Positions 26,096 to 33,582 of a DNA stretch of 43,290 nucleotides are shown here, piece by piece. A program made the translations under genes and the position numbers. Where the stretch lies: NCBI GenBank assembly GCA_029260255.1, contig JAJDDR010000111.1:1-43290 (forward strand). The letters are read 5' to 3'. Position 1 is the first letter of the stretch, and each line of letters begins with the position of its first letter. The DNA is from Phycisphaerae bacterium (lineage in GTDB: Bacteria; Planctomycetota; Phycisphaerae; UBA1845). The notes under the pieces were generated by a model. That model searched no databases and was not told the DNA's origin. It saw only the letters and a list, made by a program, of their open reading frames with translations.

Positions 26096-26162
26096 GGGCA
26101 CAGCCGATCTCGTGTTCGAAGGTCGATCCGAAGGGTCCACCTCGGATCTCGTAGTGCAACTG

Positions 26163-26468
26163 TCACTTGCCCGGATGTTTCCGGTTGCGCAACATCTCCT
26201 TGTGCTTCGTAATCTGCCGCTCGAGCTTCGCGACGGTAAGATCAACCAGCGCGAACGTGTCGGGGCCGACCTCGTGACCGACGAACTCGTTACGCGATCC
26301 CGCGTTCACGATCATCTCCACGGCGAATTCGTCGCCCTCGCAGTCCACGACGACCTTAATGGACTGAATGCGATCGTAAAACCGCAGTAGTTTCTCCGCC
26401 TTCTCCTCGGCGTACGCCTTGACATCGTCGGGGACATCGACGTGCCGTCCGGTCACCGTAATCTGCAC
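26163..26468 (-). CDS. hpf: Ribosome hibernation-promoting factor, short form
   Basis: RaiA/HPF family protein of 101 residues that binds the 30S subunit and inactivates ribosomes in stationary phase. VQITVTGRHVDVPDDVKAYA and the beta-strand/helix pattern up to ITKHKEMLRNRKH match the family. It lacks the C-terminal dimerisation domain of long HPF. GTG 26468 is fixed by an AGGAGG six bases upstream; longer in-frame forms overlap the DUF502 gene. In proteobacteria hpf sits in the rpoN-hpf-ptsN cluster; here rpoN is absent and a DUF502 gene occupies the upstream place. Confidence 0.92.
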   Translation of the reverse strand: MQITVTGRHVDVPDDVKAYAEEKAEKLLRFYDRIQSIKVVVDCEGDEFAVEMIVNAGSRNEFVGHEVGPDTFALVDLTVAKLERQITKHKEMLRNRKHPGK

Positions 26469-26474
26469 ACCCAA

Positions 26475-26480
26475 CCTCCT
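26475..26480 (-). promoter_or_regulatory. Ribosome-binding site of hpf
   Basis: A full AGGAGG on the minus strand, six bases before the GTG at 26468. It decides the short start of hpf over longer open forms. Confidence 0.75.
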
Positions 26481-26490
26481 TTGCGATCGT

Positions 26491-27417
26491 TTATCCCCGC
26501 AGACCCCCAACCGGGTCGCGGCGCGCCTCCTGCGCGGTTTCAAGATCGAAAAACGCTGCCGGCGCATCGCCATCGCCGTTCGGCTTGATCATGCCCGCGC
26601 TGATCGTGTACCGCAGAGCTTCATCGATCGTCATCGGCAGTTCCAGCGCATCCGCGCGCGCGACCGTGATGGTATACCCGGTGATCGGAGTCGGCGAACT
26701 CGGAATAAAAACCGTTATCAGGTCTCGCGGGTCACTGCGTCCGATCTGCCGTATCGCAGACCCCGTCACCAGCCCGAGCGACCATATCCCCTTTCGCGGA
26801 TACTGAACCGCCACCACGCTGGAGAACTCGACCTTTCTATCCGAGATGAAGAAATCGGTCACCTGCTTGATGTTCGGGTAGATCGTTCCAATCAAGGGTA
26901 TTCGCTTGATGATCCGCTCGACCACCAGCCACGTGGTTCGCCCGATGAAGCTGGCCACAAAATGCCCAACGAAGTAGATGAGGAGGATCGCAAGCAGGAA
27001 CCCGATGCCGTTGAAGAACCGCCATTTCCGAGTCGCCAACTCCCACATCGCGGCTTCGCGGGCCTCCTGCAGCGGCTCGAGCGCGGCGTCCGCAGCGGCG
27101 ATCTCCTCTGGCGTCGCCTTCCCGCCGAGAACGGGATGCGCCGTCATGGCCTTGTATTGCGCGGTCAGGCGGCGACCGGTCTTCGGATTCCACTCGTCGA
27201 TTGGGTCACCCAGAGTCAGGGCAACCTCCTCGTCGATCCCCAGCAGCGGGCGGGGTTCGCCGCCCCAGGCGTAGACCGAGACCAGTCCGCGAGTGATATA
27301 CTGGGCGAAATTCTCGTCAACGAAGCGGTAAGCCCACACGAGGATCGCGATCGTCGCGATCGTCGGCACCAGAGCGCCTAACCCCCGCATGAAGAATGGC
27401 TTAAAGTCGCCGATCAT
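26491..27417 (-). CDS. DUF502 family membrane protein
   Basis: Membrane protein of 308 residues. Helix one is at about 12-32 (LGALVPTIATIAILVWAYRFV) and helix two at about 137-158, separated by a charged insert of about 100 residues (EPLQEAREAAMWELATRK) that is longer than in most members. After helix two come the family's conserved blocks: RIPLIGTIYPNIKQVTDFF, VVAVQYPRKGIWSLGLVTG and VFIPSSPTPITGYTITV. The function is unknown in the family. It lies 22 bases upstream of hpf on the same strand and may be co-transcribed with the hpf-ptsN-ptsH group. Confidence 0.9.
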   Translation of the reverse strand: MIGDFKPFFMRGLGALVPTIATIAILVWAYRFVDENFAQYITRGLVSVYAWGGEPRPLLGIDEEVALTLGDPIDEWNPKTGRRLTAQYKAMTAHPVLGGKATPEEIAAADAALEPLQEAREAAMWELATRKWRFFNGIGFLLAILLIYFVGHFVASFIGRTTWLVVERIIKRIPLIGTIYPNIKQVTDFFISDRKVEFSSVVAVQYPRKGIWSLGLVTGSAIRQIGRSDPRDLITVFIPSSPTPITGYTITVARADALELPMTIDEALRYTISAGMIKPNGDGDAPAAFFDLETAQEARRDPVGGLRG

Positions 27418-27572
27418 CGGTTAAATCCGCGAAACGAGCCTGGCGTTCCAACGGCCGACCCACGCCCGATTCGAGCAAACTGCTCACCTCATCCGTTACT
27501 CGGCAGGCGCCTTCCGGAACCGCAGCCGACGGCGGACCGCACTGTAAGGACCCCAAGGCAGATGGTCAACCG

Positions 27573-27601
27573 TTGTCGTGGCGATGGCGACCGGCTAGCA
27601 T
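27573..27601 (+). promoter_or_regulatory. Candidate promoter, nearly leaderless
   Basis: TTGTCG and TAGCAT separated by 17 bases. The -10 box ends 11 bases before ATG 27613, so transcription would begin almost at the start codon. Confidence 0.35.
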
Positions 27602-27612
27602 CCGGGCATCCC

Positions 27613-28185
27613 ATGAACCCTGAATCCAGATCCCGAACACGCAATCCCCTCAGCTCGGCCGCGACGTGCGCCCTGCTGATGTTGTTGCTGGTGACGGCGA
27701 TGGCCGCAATCCTGTCCGCCGGGCGGCACTCCATCCCGCTGGGAGAACGCATCGCGCCGCGCGGCTGGTCGGTGAGTTTTCAGCCGCCGTCGGGGTGGGT
27801 ACCTCTCGTCCCCGATCCGGGCTACCCACTGTTGGAATTCGTTGCGCCCGATTACCGTCGCGGCGACCGAGGACTGCGCGTCCTCAACATCAAAAACCCA
27901 GATCGCATGTCGGCCGACGAGATCGCGGCGGACAAGGGCAGGGAGTGGGGATTCACTCTCCGCGACAATGCTCGCCGACGCCCGACTAAACCGCAGATCG
28001 AGCGGGCTCCGTTTGGCCCGCTCACGGGGGCTCGGCTCGAGGATGACGAGCGCGGTTTGATCGTTGCGGTCGGATTGCACGACGGCCGGGCGATCTGCGT
28101 CGGGCTGGTGCATGCCCAGACGCCGCTCAGTACACGTGACGTCGAACTCGTTCAGTCAGTCGTCGATTCGTTCGAAGTTCGCTGA
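27613..28185 (+). CDS. Hypothetical membrane-anchored or exported protein
   Basis: Not recognised; 190 residues. A hydrophobic segment at about residues 18-35 (CALLMLLLVTAMAAIL) after a basic N-terminus is a signal anchor or signal peptide. The rest is a single beta-rich domain (WSVSFQPPSGWVPL, LLEFVAPDY, DDERGLIVAVGLHDGRAICVG, ending VVDSFEVR), a pattern seen in small periplasmic domains of the PsbP/DUF1795-like kind; that comparison is only suggestive. No clear ribosome-binding site precedes ATG 27613, and a promoter-like pair ends 11 bases before it. Confidence 0.65.
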   Translation: MNPESRSRTRNPLSSAATCALLMLLLVTAMAAILSAGRHSIPLGERIAPRGWSVSFQPPSGWVPLVPDPGYPLLEFVAPDYRRGDRGLRVLNIKNPDRMSADEIAADKGREWGFTLRDNARRRPTKPQIERAPFGPLTGARLEDDERGLIVAVGLHDGRAICVGLVHAQTPLSTRDVELVQSVVDSFEVR

Positions 28186-28297
28186 ACGCGCCCCTGTTCG
28201 ACAGCAGGTTTCCCCGACACACACACAACCGTGCTGCCGGGCGACATTTTCCGACACATTTGATCGCCCAAGATCCCTAACTTTCCCATACTGACAC

Positions 28298-28426
28298 GGG
28301 TGTGACCATTGATTGTGGCATGCCAGGGGTAGGGCGGGTTCCACCCGCCTTCTTCCTCGGTTGCGGCGGGTGAAACCCCCTACGGCATGTCCCTGACCAA
28401 CGATGCCACAGAGAATGGTCACACCC
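28298..28426. mobile_element. MITE-like hairpin element, copy 2
   Basis: A 129-bp element starting GGGTGTGACCATT and ending AATGGTCACACCC, so the outer 13 bases are exact inverted repeats. The centre folds into a GC-rich hairpin (GGGCGGGTTCCACCCGCC against GGCGGGTGAAACCCCC). It is flanked by TACTGACAC at 28289-28297 and 28427-28435, a perfect 9-bp target duplication. Over 95 percent of it matches copy 3 by eye. It fills most of the gap between the small exported protein and the pseudopilin gene; nothing else is seen in that gap. Confidence 0.88.
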
Positions 28427-28561
28427 TACTGACACCACGTTTCCATTCCACGCTCGACATGCCGGTGGTCGCGACGCTACGATGCGCTTGCCTTCAGATC
28501 GTCGTGAATCCGTTGTGCCCCGCGCGATCCATTCTGCGTAGGGAAGCGAGGATGTCGACCG

Positions 28562-29668
28562 ATGCAAACCGGAAACCAACACCAGGGCACGCCCGCACGC
28601 AGACGCGTTGAGGCTGCCGAGCGGGTGGTTTCGCGCGCGTTCACGCTCGTGGAACTGCTGGTCGTAATCAGCGTCATCGCAACACTGATGGGCATGTTGG
28701 CTCAGTCGTTGCGCAATGCGCGGGAGCAGGCGCGCGTGGTGGTCTGCTGCGCGCATACCGCCGCCATCGGTCGCGCGGCGGCTTCATACAGCTCCGAGAT
28801 GCGGCAGTGGTTGTGCGGTTCCCCCGGCACGAGCGGCAGTGTCATGTTCTCCGATGAACAGATCGAGAGCACCGACGAGGACATCGCCACCGACCCCTCA
28901 CAGATTTGGGACTACGCCGGGGCGCTGGGTCCAACCTACATGAACAGATCGTTACCGGCCAACCGCGCGGAACGAATGCGGACGCTGGTGGAAGACGGAT
29001 TCGCCTGCCCCTCCAACAGCTACTTCGCCGATCCGATTCAAGGCTCCACCGAAGAGGTGGGACCGATCGGTTCGTTCGACCGGCAGCCGATGGCCAGCTT
29101 CAATACGATTCGCAACTTTCTGATGTGGCCTCGGACGATGGTCGATCGGGATCCGTCACAGCCGTGGGGGCCGATCGCACCGTTTCCGCAGGCCAGCTTC
29201 GACACGATCGGCGGGCGGACGCTTCGACCGAAGAACTACAAACCTCACATCGACCGCATCACCAACCCGGCCGGCAAGGTCTATCTGGCCGACGGCAACC
29301 GCTACACGGACGGCGAAGGAAACATTACCTACGACGTCGAGTGGGACGCAGAGGCCGGCGGAGCGTTTTGCAACGGCGGGCCGACGCTACCGCTTACGCA
29401 CGGCACGAACCCCCACGTGCTATCGAGTTACCAAATCGACATGAGCATCGGCAAGATCGGCTACCGTCATATCAGCGCCGGCGATCGCGGCATCGTGGCG
29501 AACTTCTTCGACGGTCACAGCACGTTCGTCTCCGAGCCGGAATCGCGCGAGCCGGACTATTGGTGGCCTCGGGGTACGGTCATTCCCTTTTCCGAATTGA
29601 ACGAATCCAGCCTCAAGTGCGTCACCGGGCGCCTTCGACCGGACTACAGCTACCGCGTCGGGCGGTAG
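28562..29668 (+). CDS. Prepilin-type N-terminal cleavage/methylation protein (pseudopilin-like)
   Basis: A type II secretion/type IV pilus-like pseudopilin of 368 residues. A basic leader of 26 residues ends in Ala, followed by FTLVELLVVISVIATLMGM, the classical prepilin-peptidase site and membrane helix; Ala at -1 instead of Gly is common in planctomycete proteins of this kind. The remaining 320 residues form the exposed domain with the C-terminal RHISAGDRGIVANFFDGH, similar to the H-X9-DG region of DUF1559-type proteins but with a longer spacing. No secretion machinery genes are near, so it stands alone. Confidence 0.85.
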   Translation: MQTGNQHQGTPARRRVEAAERVVSRAFTLVELLVVISVIATLMGMLAQSLRNAREQARVVVCCAHTAAIGRAAASYSSEMRQWLCGSPGTSGSVMFSDEQIESTDEDIATDPSQIWDYAGALGPTYMNRSLPANRAERMRTLVEDGFACPSNSYFADPIQGSTEEVGPIGSFDRQPMASFNTIRNFLMWPRTMVDRDPSQPWGPIAPFPQASFDTIGGRTLRPKNYKPHIDRITNPAGKVYLADGNRYTDGEGNITYDVEWDAEAGGAFCNGGPTLPLTHGTNPHVLSSYQIDMSIGKIGYRHISAGDRGIVANFFDGHSTFVSEPESREPDYWWPRGTVIPFSELNESSLKCVTGRLRPDYSYRVGR

Positions 29669-29669
29669 G

Positions 29670-30833
29670 TCACGCGACCTTGGCGCAGACTTTGGTCGCC
29701 GCGTCGGTCAGGTCGTCGGCGCCGATGAGTTCGGCGATGGCGGCCCCCTTGAGCAACGCGCGGGCGCGTTCGACGTTCGTGCCTTCGAGCCGGACCACGA
29801 CCGGGATACTAAAGCCGATCTCCTTGGCCGCGGCGATGAGCGCTTCGGCGATGGTGTCGCACTTGGCGATTCCGCCGAAGATGTTCACCAGCACGCCCTT
29901 GACCTTCTGATCCGACAGGATGATCCGGAACGCCTCGACAGCGCCTTCCTTGGTCACCGAGCCGCCCACGTCGAGAAAGTTGGCTGGCTCGCCGCCGTGA
30001 AGCTTGATGATGTCCATGGTGGCCATCGCCAGACCGGCGCCGTTGACCAGGCACCCGATGTTGCCCTCGAGCGCGATATACGACAGTTCATGTTCTTTGG
30101 CACGCACCTCGTTCGGGTCTTCCTCGGTCGGGTCGAACATCTGCTGGAGCACCTTGTGACGGAAGACGGCGTTGTCGTCGAAGTTCATCTTGGCGTCGAT
30201 CGCGAGGATCTGCCCGTCGGGCGTGCGCACCAGCGGGTTGATCTCGGCCAGTGAGCAGTCGTAGTCGTACGCCACCTTGACCAGCCCGCGCAGGACCTTG
30301 CCGGCGGCGCGGACCTGGTCCTTGTCCGTCAGGCCGAGAGCCCGAATCAGGTTGCTCGTCTGATATCCGAGCAGACCCAAGTGCGGGTGCAACCACTCCT
30401 TGACGATCGCCTCGGGGTGCTTGGCCGCGACCTCCTCGATCTCGACGCCGCCCTCGCGCGAGACCATGACCACGGGGCATCGCTTGGCGCGATCGACGAC
30501 GACCGCCATGTAGTATTCGGACTCGATGTCGACGGCACCGGCGACGAGTAGTTTCTTGACGGTGATGCCGTCCGCGCCGGTCTGCTTCGAGACCATCTTG
30601 TTGCCGAACATGAAATCGGCCGCGGTCTTGACGTCGTCGGCGTTGTCACAGAGCTTGACGAACCCGGCCTTGCCGCGACCGCCGGCGAACACTTGAGCTT
30701 TGACAACGACCTTGCCGCCGATCTTCTCGTAGGCTTCGACGGCTTGGGCGCTGTTCTCGACTACTTCGGACGCGGGAACGGGAACGCCGGCTTCGGCGAG
30801 CAGTTGCCGGGCTTGATATTCGTGTACTTTCAT
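29670..30833 (-). CDS. sucC: Succinyl-CoA ligase (ADP-forming) beta subunit
   Basis: TCA-cycle enzyme subunit with an ATP-grasp domain; it makes ATP or GTP from succinyl-CoA with the alpha subunit. [19 protein letters not shown] opens the protein, followed by [16 protein letters not shown] (nucleotide loop), LAEINPLV and [18 protein letters not shown], with [13 protein letters not shown] in the C-terminal domain. At 387 residues it has normal length. ATG 30833 is preferred with GAGGA about 11 bases upstream; a longer open form to 30974 has no family support. The partner gene sucD is not next to it: a convergent pseudopilin gene ends one base away. Confidence 0.96.
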   Translation of the reverse strand: MKVHEYQARQLLAEAGVPVPASEVVENSAQAVEAYEKIGGKVVVKAQVFAGGRGKAGFVKLCDNADDVKTAADFMFGNKMVSKQTGADGITVKKLLVAGAVDIESEYYMAVVVDRAKRCPVVMVSREGGVEIEEVAAKHPEAIVKEWLHPHLGLLGYQTSNLIRALGLTDKDQVRAAGKVLRGLVKVAYDYDCSLAEINPLVRTPDGQILAIDAKMNFDDNAVFRHKVLQQMFDPTEEDPNEVRAKEHELSYIALEGNIGCLVNGAGLAMATMDIIKLHGGEPANFLDVGGSVTKEGAVEAFRIILSDQKVKGVLVNIFGGIAKCDTIAEALIAAAKEIGFSIPVVVRLEGTNVERARALLKGAAIAELIGADDLTDAATKVCAKVA

Positions 30834-30946
30834 GGTGCAGAGATTCCTCGTTGGGTGTTGCAGCGTCGAGATCGATTTCTCCGCCGGTTCGTCAGGTATC
30901 GAGACGCCGCGATGACGGCGCGTTCCGGTGACGCAGGCGTAGTCGA

Positions 30947-30974
30947 ATGCTAGCATGCGTCCCGCCGCACACAA
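30947..30974 (-). promoter_or_regulatory. Candidate promoter of sucC
   Basis: On the minus strand TTGTGT and TAGCAT are separated by 16 bases, about 115 bases before the sucC start. The -10 box is embedded in the 10-bp palindrome ATGCTAGCAT. Confidence 0.3.
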
Positions 30975-31022
30975 GGGACGACGCTACATTTTCAGCAAGA
31001 CCGACTTACCGCGATCGTTCCA

Positions 31023-31051
31023 TCGACCCGGGCGGCACGGGGCGGTAGAAT
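31023..31051 (+). promoter_or_regulatory. Candidate promoter of DUF6941 gene
   Basis: TCGACC and TAGAAT separated by 17 bases, about 60 bases before ATG 31114. It shares both boxes and flanking bases with the candidate promoter at 24137. Confidence 0.38.
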
Positions 31052-31113
31052 GAGCAGCCCAGCGGCGGCGGAACAAGTAGCACGGAATACGCTTTCGGGC
31101 GGGGCATGATGGT

Positions 31114-31548
31114 ATGCGTGGGAACGGCCTGGCACCTGACATTCTATCTCTTGCGGTGTGCGATCAGATCATCACGGATCGTGTGACCGGCAAGCAGTCC
31201 CTGATCGGGCTGTTCAGCACGATTCACGCGGTTCGGTTTCCGGTGACGCACCCGCAGTTGTGCGTTCACGTCTCGATGACCGATGGGCGCGGCAAGACGC
31301 CGGTGACGATCAACATCGTGGACGGGGAGGACTCGCGTCCGCCGGTCGTGCGCGGCGAGGGCGTCGTGGACTTCAAGGACCCTCGTGCCATCGCGAACCT
31401 GTCGCTCCAGTTCCACGGGCTGGTGTTCAGCGAGCCCGGTGAGTACCGCGTCCAGATTCTCTGCGACGGCGAACTGCTGCGCGAGGCCCGCCTGCACCTG
31501 ATCCAGGCCAAACGCCGCCGCCGGCCCGATGATCCCCACGCGAACTGA
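31114..31548 (+). CDS. DUF6941 family protein
   Basis: A small soluble protein of 144 residues. APDILSLAVCDQIITDRVTGKQSLIGLFSTI is the family's opening (the pattern of a residue block naming a resource, then LIGLF), followed by FPVTHPQLCVHVSMTDGRG, a beta-sandwich-like body and a C-terminal strand EPGEYRVQILCDGELL. The family is widespread in planctomycetes and has no known function; the body resembles immunoglobulin-like folds. There is no signal peptide. It is transcribed alone between sucC (divergent) and a leftward cluster (convergent). Confidence 0.72.
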   Translation: MRGNGLAPDILSLAVCDQIITDRVTGKQSLIGLFSTIHAVRFPVTHPQLCVHVSMTDGRGKTPVTINIVDGEDSRPPVVRGEGVVDFKDPRAIANLSLQFHGLVFSEPGEYRVQILCDGELLREARLHLIQAKRRRRPDDPHAN

Positions 31549-31853
31549 CCGCGCACCGCGACATGCACCCCCAAGACGTTTGCGTCGCGCCTGGTGGGCG
31601 ACGGGCGTGGAACGCCGTGTGAGGACCCGCCGGAAACAAGCTGGACTGCGGACATGGTCCGGCACAGTCCCACGTTGCGAAGTACTGGCACCCCTCCCCG
31701 AACGCGCCGGCTTGCCAAGCATCTGACGCTCATCCGCGCTCAGATGGATGGATGTACTTCTTGCACCCTGCAGCCGTGCCACCCGCCGCGAGCGCGTCTC
31801 CGCATGCCCCTAACGGTCGGGGCTTGGAAAAACGCCATCACCGAGACGCTGCA
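31549..31853. other. Gap of about 300 bases with nothing recognised
   Basis: Between two convergent genes. No terminator-like hairpin with a T run, repeat, RNA gene or convincing reading frame was seen. Confidence 0.5.
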
Positions 31854-33566
31854 TTACGCCGTAGTCGCCGCGACCGCAAGCTGATTCGTTTCGCGGAACG
31901 TCGGAGGTTCGTAGGTCACGCCCTCGCGGAGGAGGCGGTCTTCGCGGGCCATGGTGAAACGCAGGTAACGGCCGATGAGCGACGCCGCCAGCCGCGATTT
32001 CAGTCCGAACTCGCGGTAGATGTCCTTCAGGATCCGCGAAATCTTCGCCGACATCGCGGCGTCGTCGCGGTACCAGCGCCGGGCCGCCCAGAGGGCGCCG
32101 GCGTACATGGTCGACAGACCACGCGTGTCCCAGGCGTACCGCTCGCGAATCCGCCGGTCGGGATGATCCTTGTAGCGTTGCCAGCCGCGGAGCATCGTCC
32201 GCGTCATCCGAACGACGCTGGGACCGTTGACCTCGAAGTCACGCCGAAAGGCGCGCAGCAGAAGCTCGGTCTCCTCGCCGTTCTTGATGTGCGGGTGCCG
32301 GTAGTTGAAACGGTACTGCCCGTGGGTGTCCGCGTCACAGAATTCACTACGATCCAGCAAGGTGCCTTTGGCCTTGTGCTCGGCATGCAGCGGCGTGCCG
32401 GGGATGGGCGTGTAGAGCATGAACTGGTGGAAGTCCGTATCGTGGCTCACGGCGTGGTCGATGGCCACATCGATGTTGTCGGGCGTGTGATCTTCCAGTC
32501 CGATGATGGTCGAGCCGAGCACGCGAATCCCGTGCGACTGGAGCGTGCGAACCAACTCGTGCGTATCGACGTTGCCGACCTTGGTGTATTGCGAGTCCTT
32601 GCCTTCGAGCCCCATCCAGATCCAAGAAACCCCCATGCCGACGAGTTGGTCCATGGAGTACGAGCGCAGCACGCCGGCCGAGCTGAAGACGTACAGCACC
32701 CAGGACTTGTCGTTCTCGATCATCAGGTCGAGCAGGCGCAGCGCCCGCTTGCGGTGCATGAGAAAGTTCTCGTCCATGACGAAGAACGACCGCACCTGCA
32801 GGTCTCTCTCCAGGTCGCACATGACGTCGAACAACTCGTCGCCGGTCTCGTAGAAGTGAAAGCAACTGCCTTTGCCGCCGAACATCGCGGAGGTCGAGCA
32901 GAAGTTGCAGCTCATCGGGCAGCCCACCGAGGGAATCAACGCCGCGGCGACTTCGCCCGGCTTTTCCGACTGGTTCACACCCATGATGCGCGAGCCGATG
33001 CCGGATCGGATTCGCGGATGCTCGATCGGGCGGTCTACGTCTTCGCCCAGGAACCGGCGCATCCAGCGCACGCCCTCGCCTTTGACAATGTGGTCGGCGT
33101 CGATCCGTTCGTCCAGGTCGGGCATGTTCGCCACGTGCCCGCCGATGACGATCGTGGCGCTGGGTTGGTGCTCGCGGATGAGCTCGCACATCTTCCGCAC
33201 CTTTTCGACGTTCGGGATGATCGCGCCGATCCCGACAATGTCGTACTCATTCGCCGTGATCTCGGCGACGAAACGTTCCATGTCGGGAAAATCCAGAACC
33301 GCGCACGGGGCGGCGATGTTCGCCTGGATCAGCATCAGCCCCCAGGAGCGGTGGAACATCCGCAACGAGAATACCCCCTGTACCCGCGTCACCTGGTTGT
33401 GGTACAGCTCCATGGGGTTGAGCTTCCGGCTGCCGTATTCGTCGTCCTGGGCATACGGTCCGAACACGCTGGTCAGCAGAACCCGGGCGCGCGATCCCAG
33501 CGGATGCGTGGGTTGCGTCGGGGCACTGAGGAAGCTCGTCGGGGTGATTGTCGCAGTCGCCGTCAT
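31854..33566 (-). CDS. B12-binding radical SAM protein
   Basis: Radical S-adenosylmethionine enzyme of 570 residues. An N-terminal Rossmann-type B12-binding-like region covers about 28-180 (YDIVGIGAIIPNVEKV, ATIVIGGHVAN, GEGVRW). The 4Fe-4S cluster motif CPMSCNFC has C216, C220 and C223. The barrel continues to about residue 440, with WIWMGLEGKDSQYTKVG and GSTIIGLEDHTPDNID as typical strands. The C-terminal 130 residues are basic and helical. It lies 16 bases downstream of a second enzyme of the same class, so the two probably work in one pathway. The substrate is unknown; methylation or ring/lipid chemistry is typical of the class. Confidence 0.88.
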   Translation of the reverse strand: MTATATITPTSFLSAPTQPTHPLGSRARVLLTSVFGPYAQDDEYGSRKLNPMELYHNQVTRVQGVFSLRMFHRSWGLMLIQANIAAPCAVLDFPDMERFVAEITANEYDIVGIGAIIPNVEKVRKMCELIREHQPSATIVIGGHVANMPDLDERIDADHIVKGEGVRWMRRFLGEDVDRPIEHPRIRSGIGSRIMGVNQSEKPGEVAAALIPSVGCPMSCNFCSTSAMFGGKGSCFHFYETGDELFDVMCDLERDLQVRSFFVMDENFLMHRKRALRLLDLMIENDKSWVLYVFSSAGVLRSYSMDQLVGMGVSWIWMGLEGKDSQYTKVGNVDTHELVRTLQSHGIRVLGSTIIGLEDHTPDNIDVAIDHAVSHDTDFHQFMLYTPIPGTPLHAEHKAKGTLLDRSEFCDADTHGQYRFNYRHPHIKNGEETELLLRAFRRDFEVNGPSVVRMTRTMLRGWQRYKDHPDRRIRERYAWDTRGLSTMYAGALWAARRWYRDDAAMSAKISRILKDIYREFGLKSRLAASLIGRYLRFTMAREDRLLREGVTYEPPTFRETNQLAVAATTA

Positions 33567-33582
33567 GCGGTTGGTACCTTTC

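Noticed and set aside
28156-28422. 88-codon minus-strand frame covering element copy 2
   Set aside because: It is the translation of the transposed element and its flank; the same peptide appears at copy 3.
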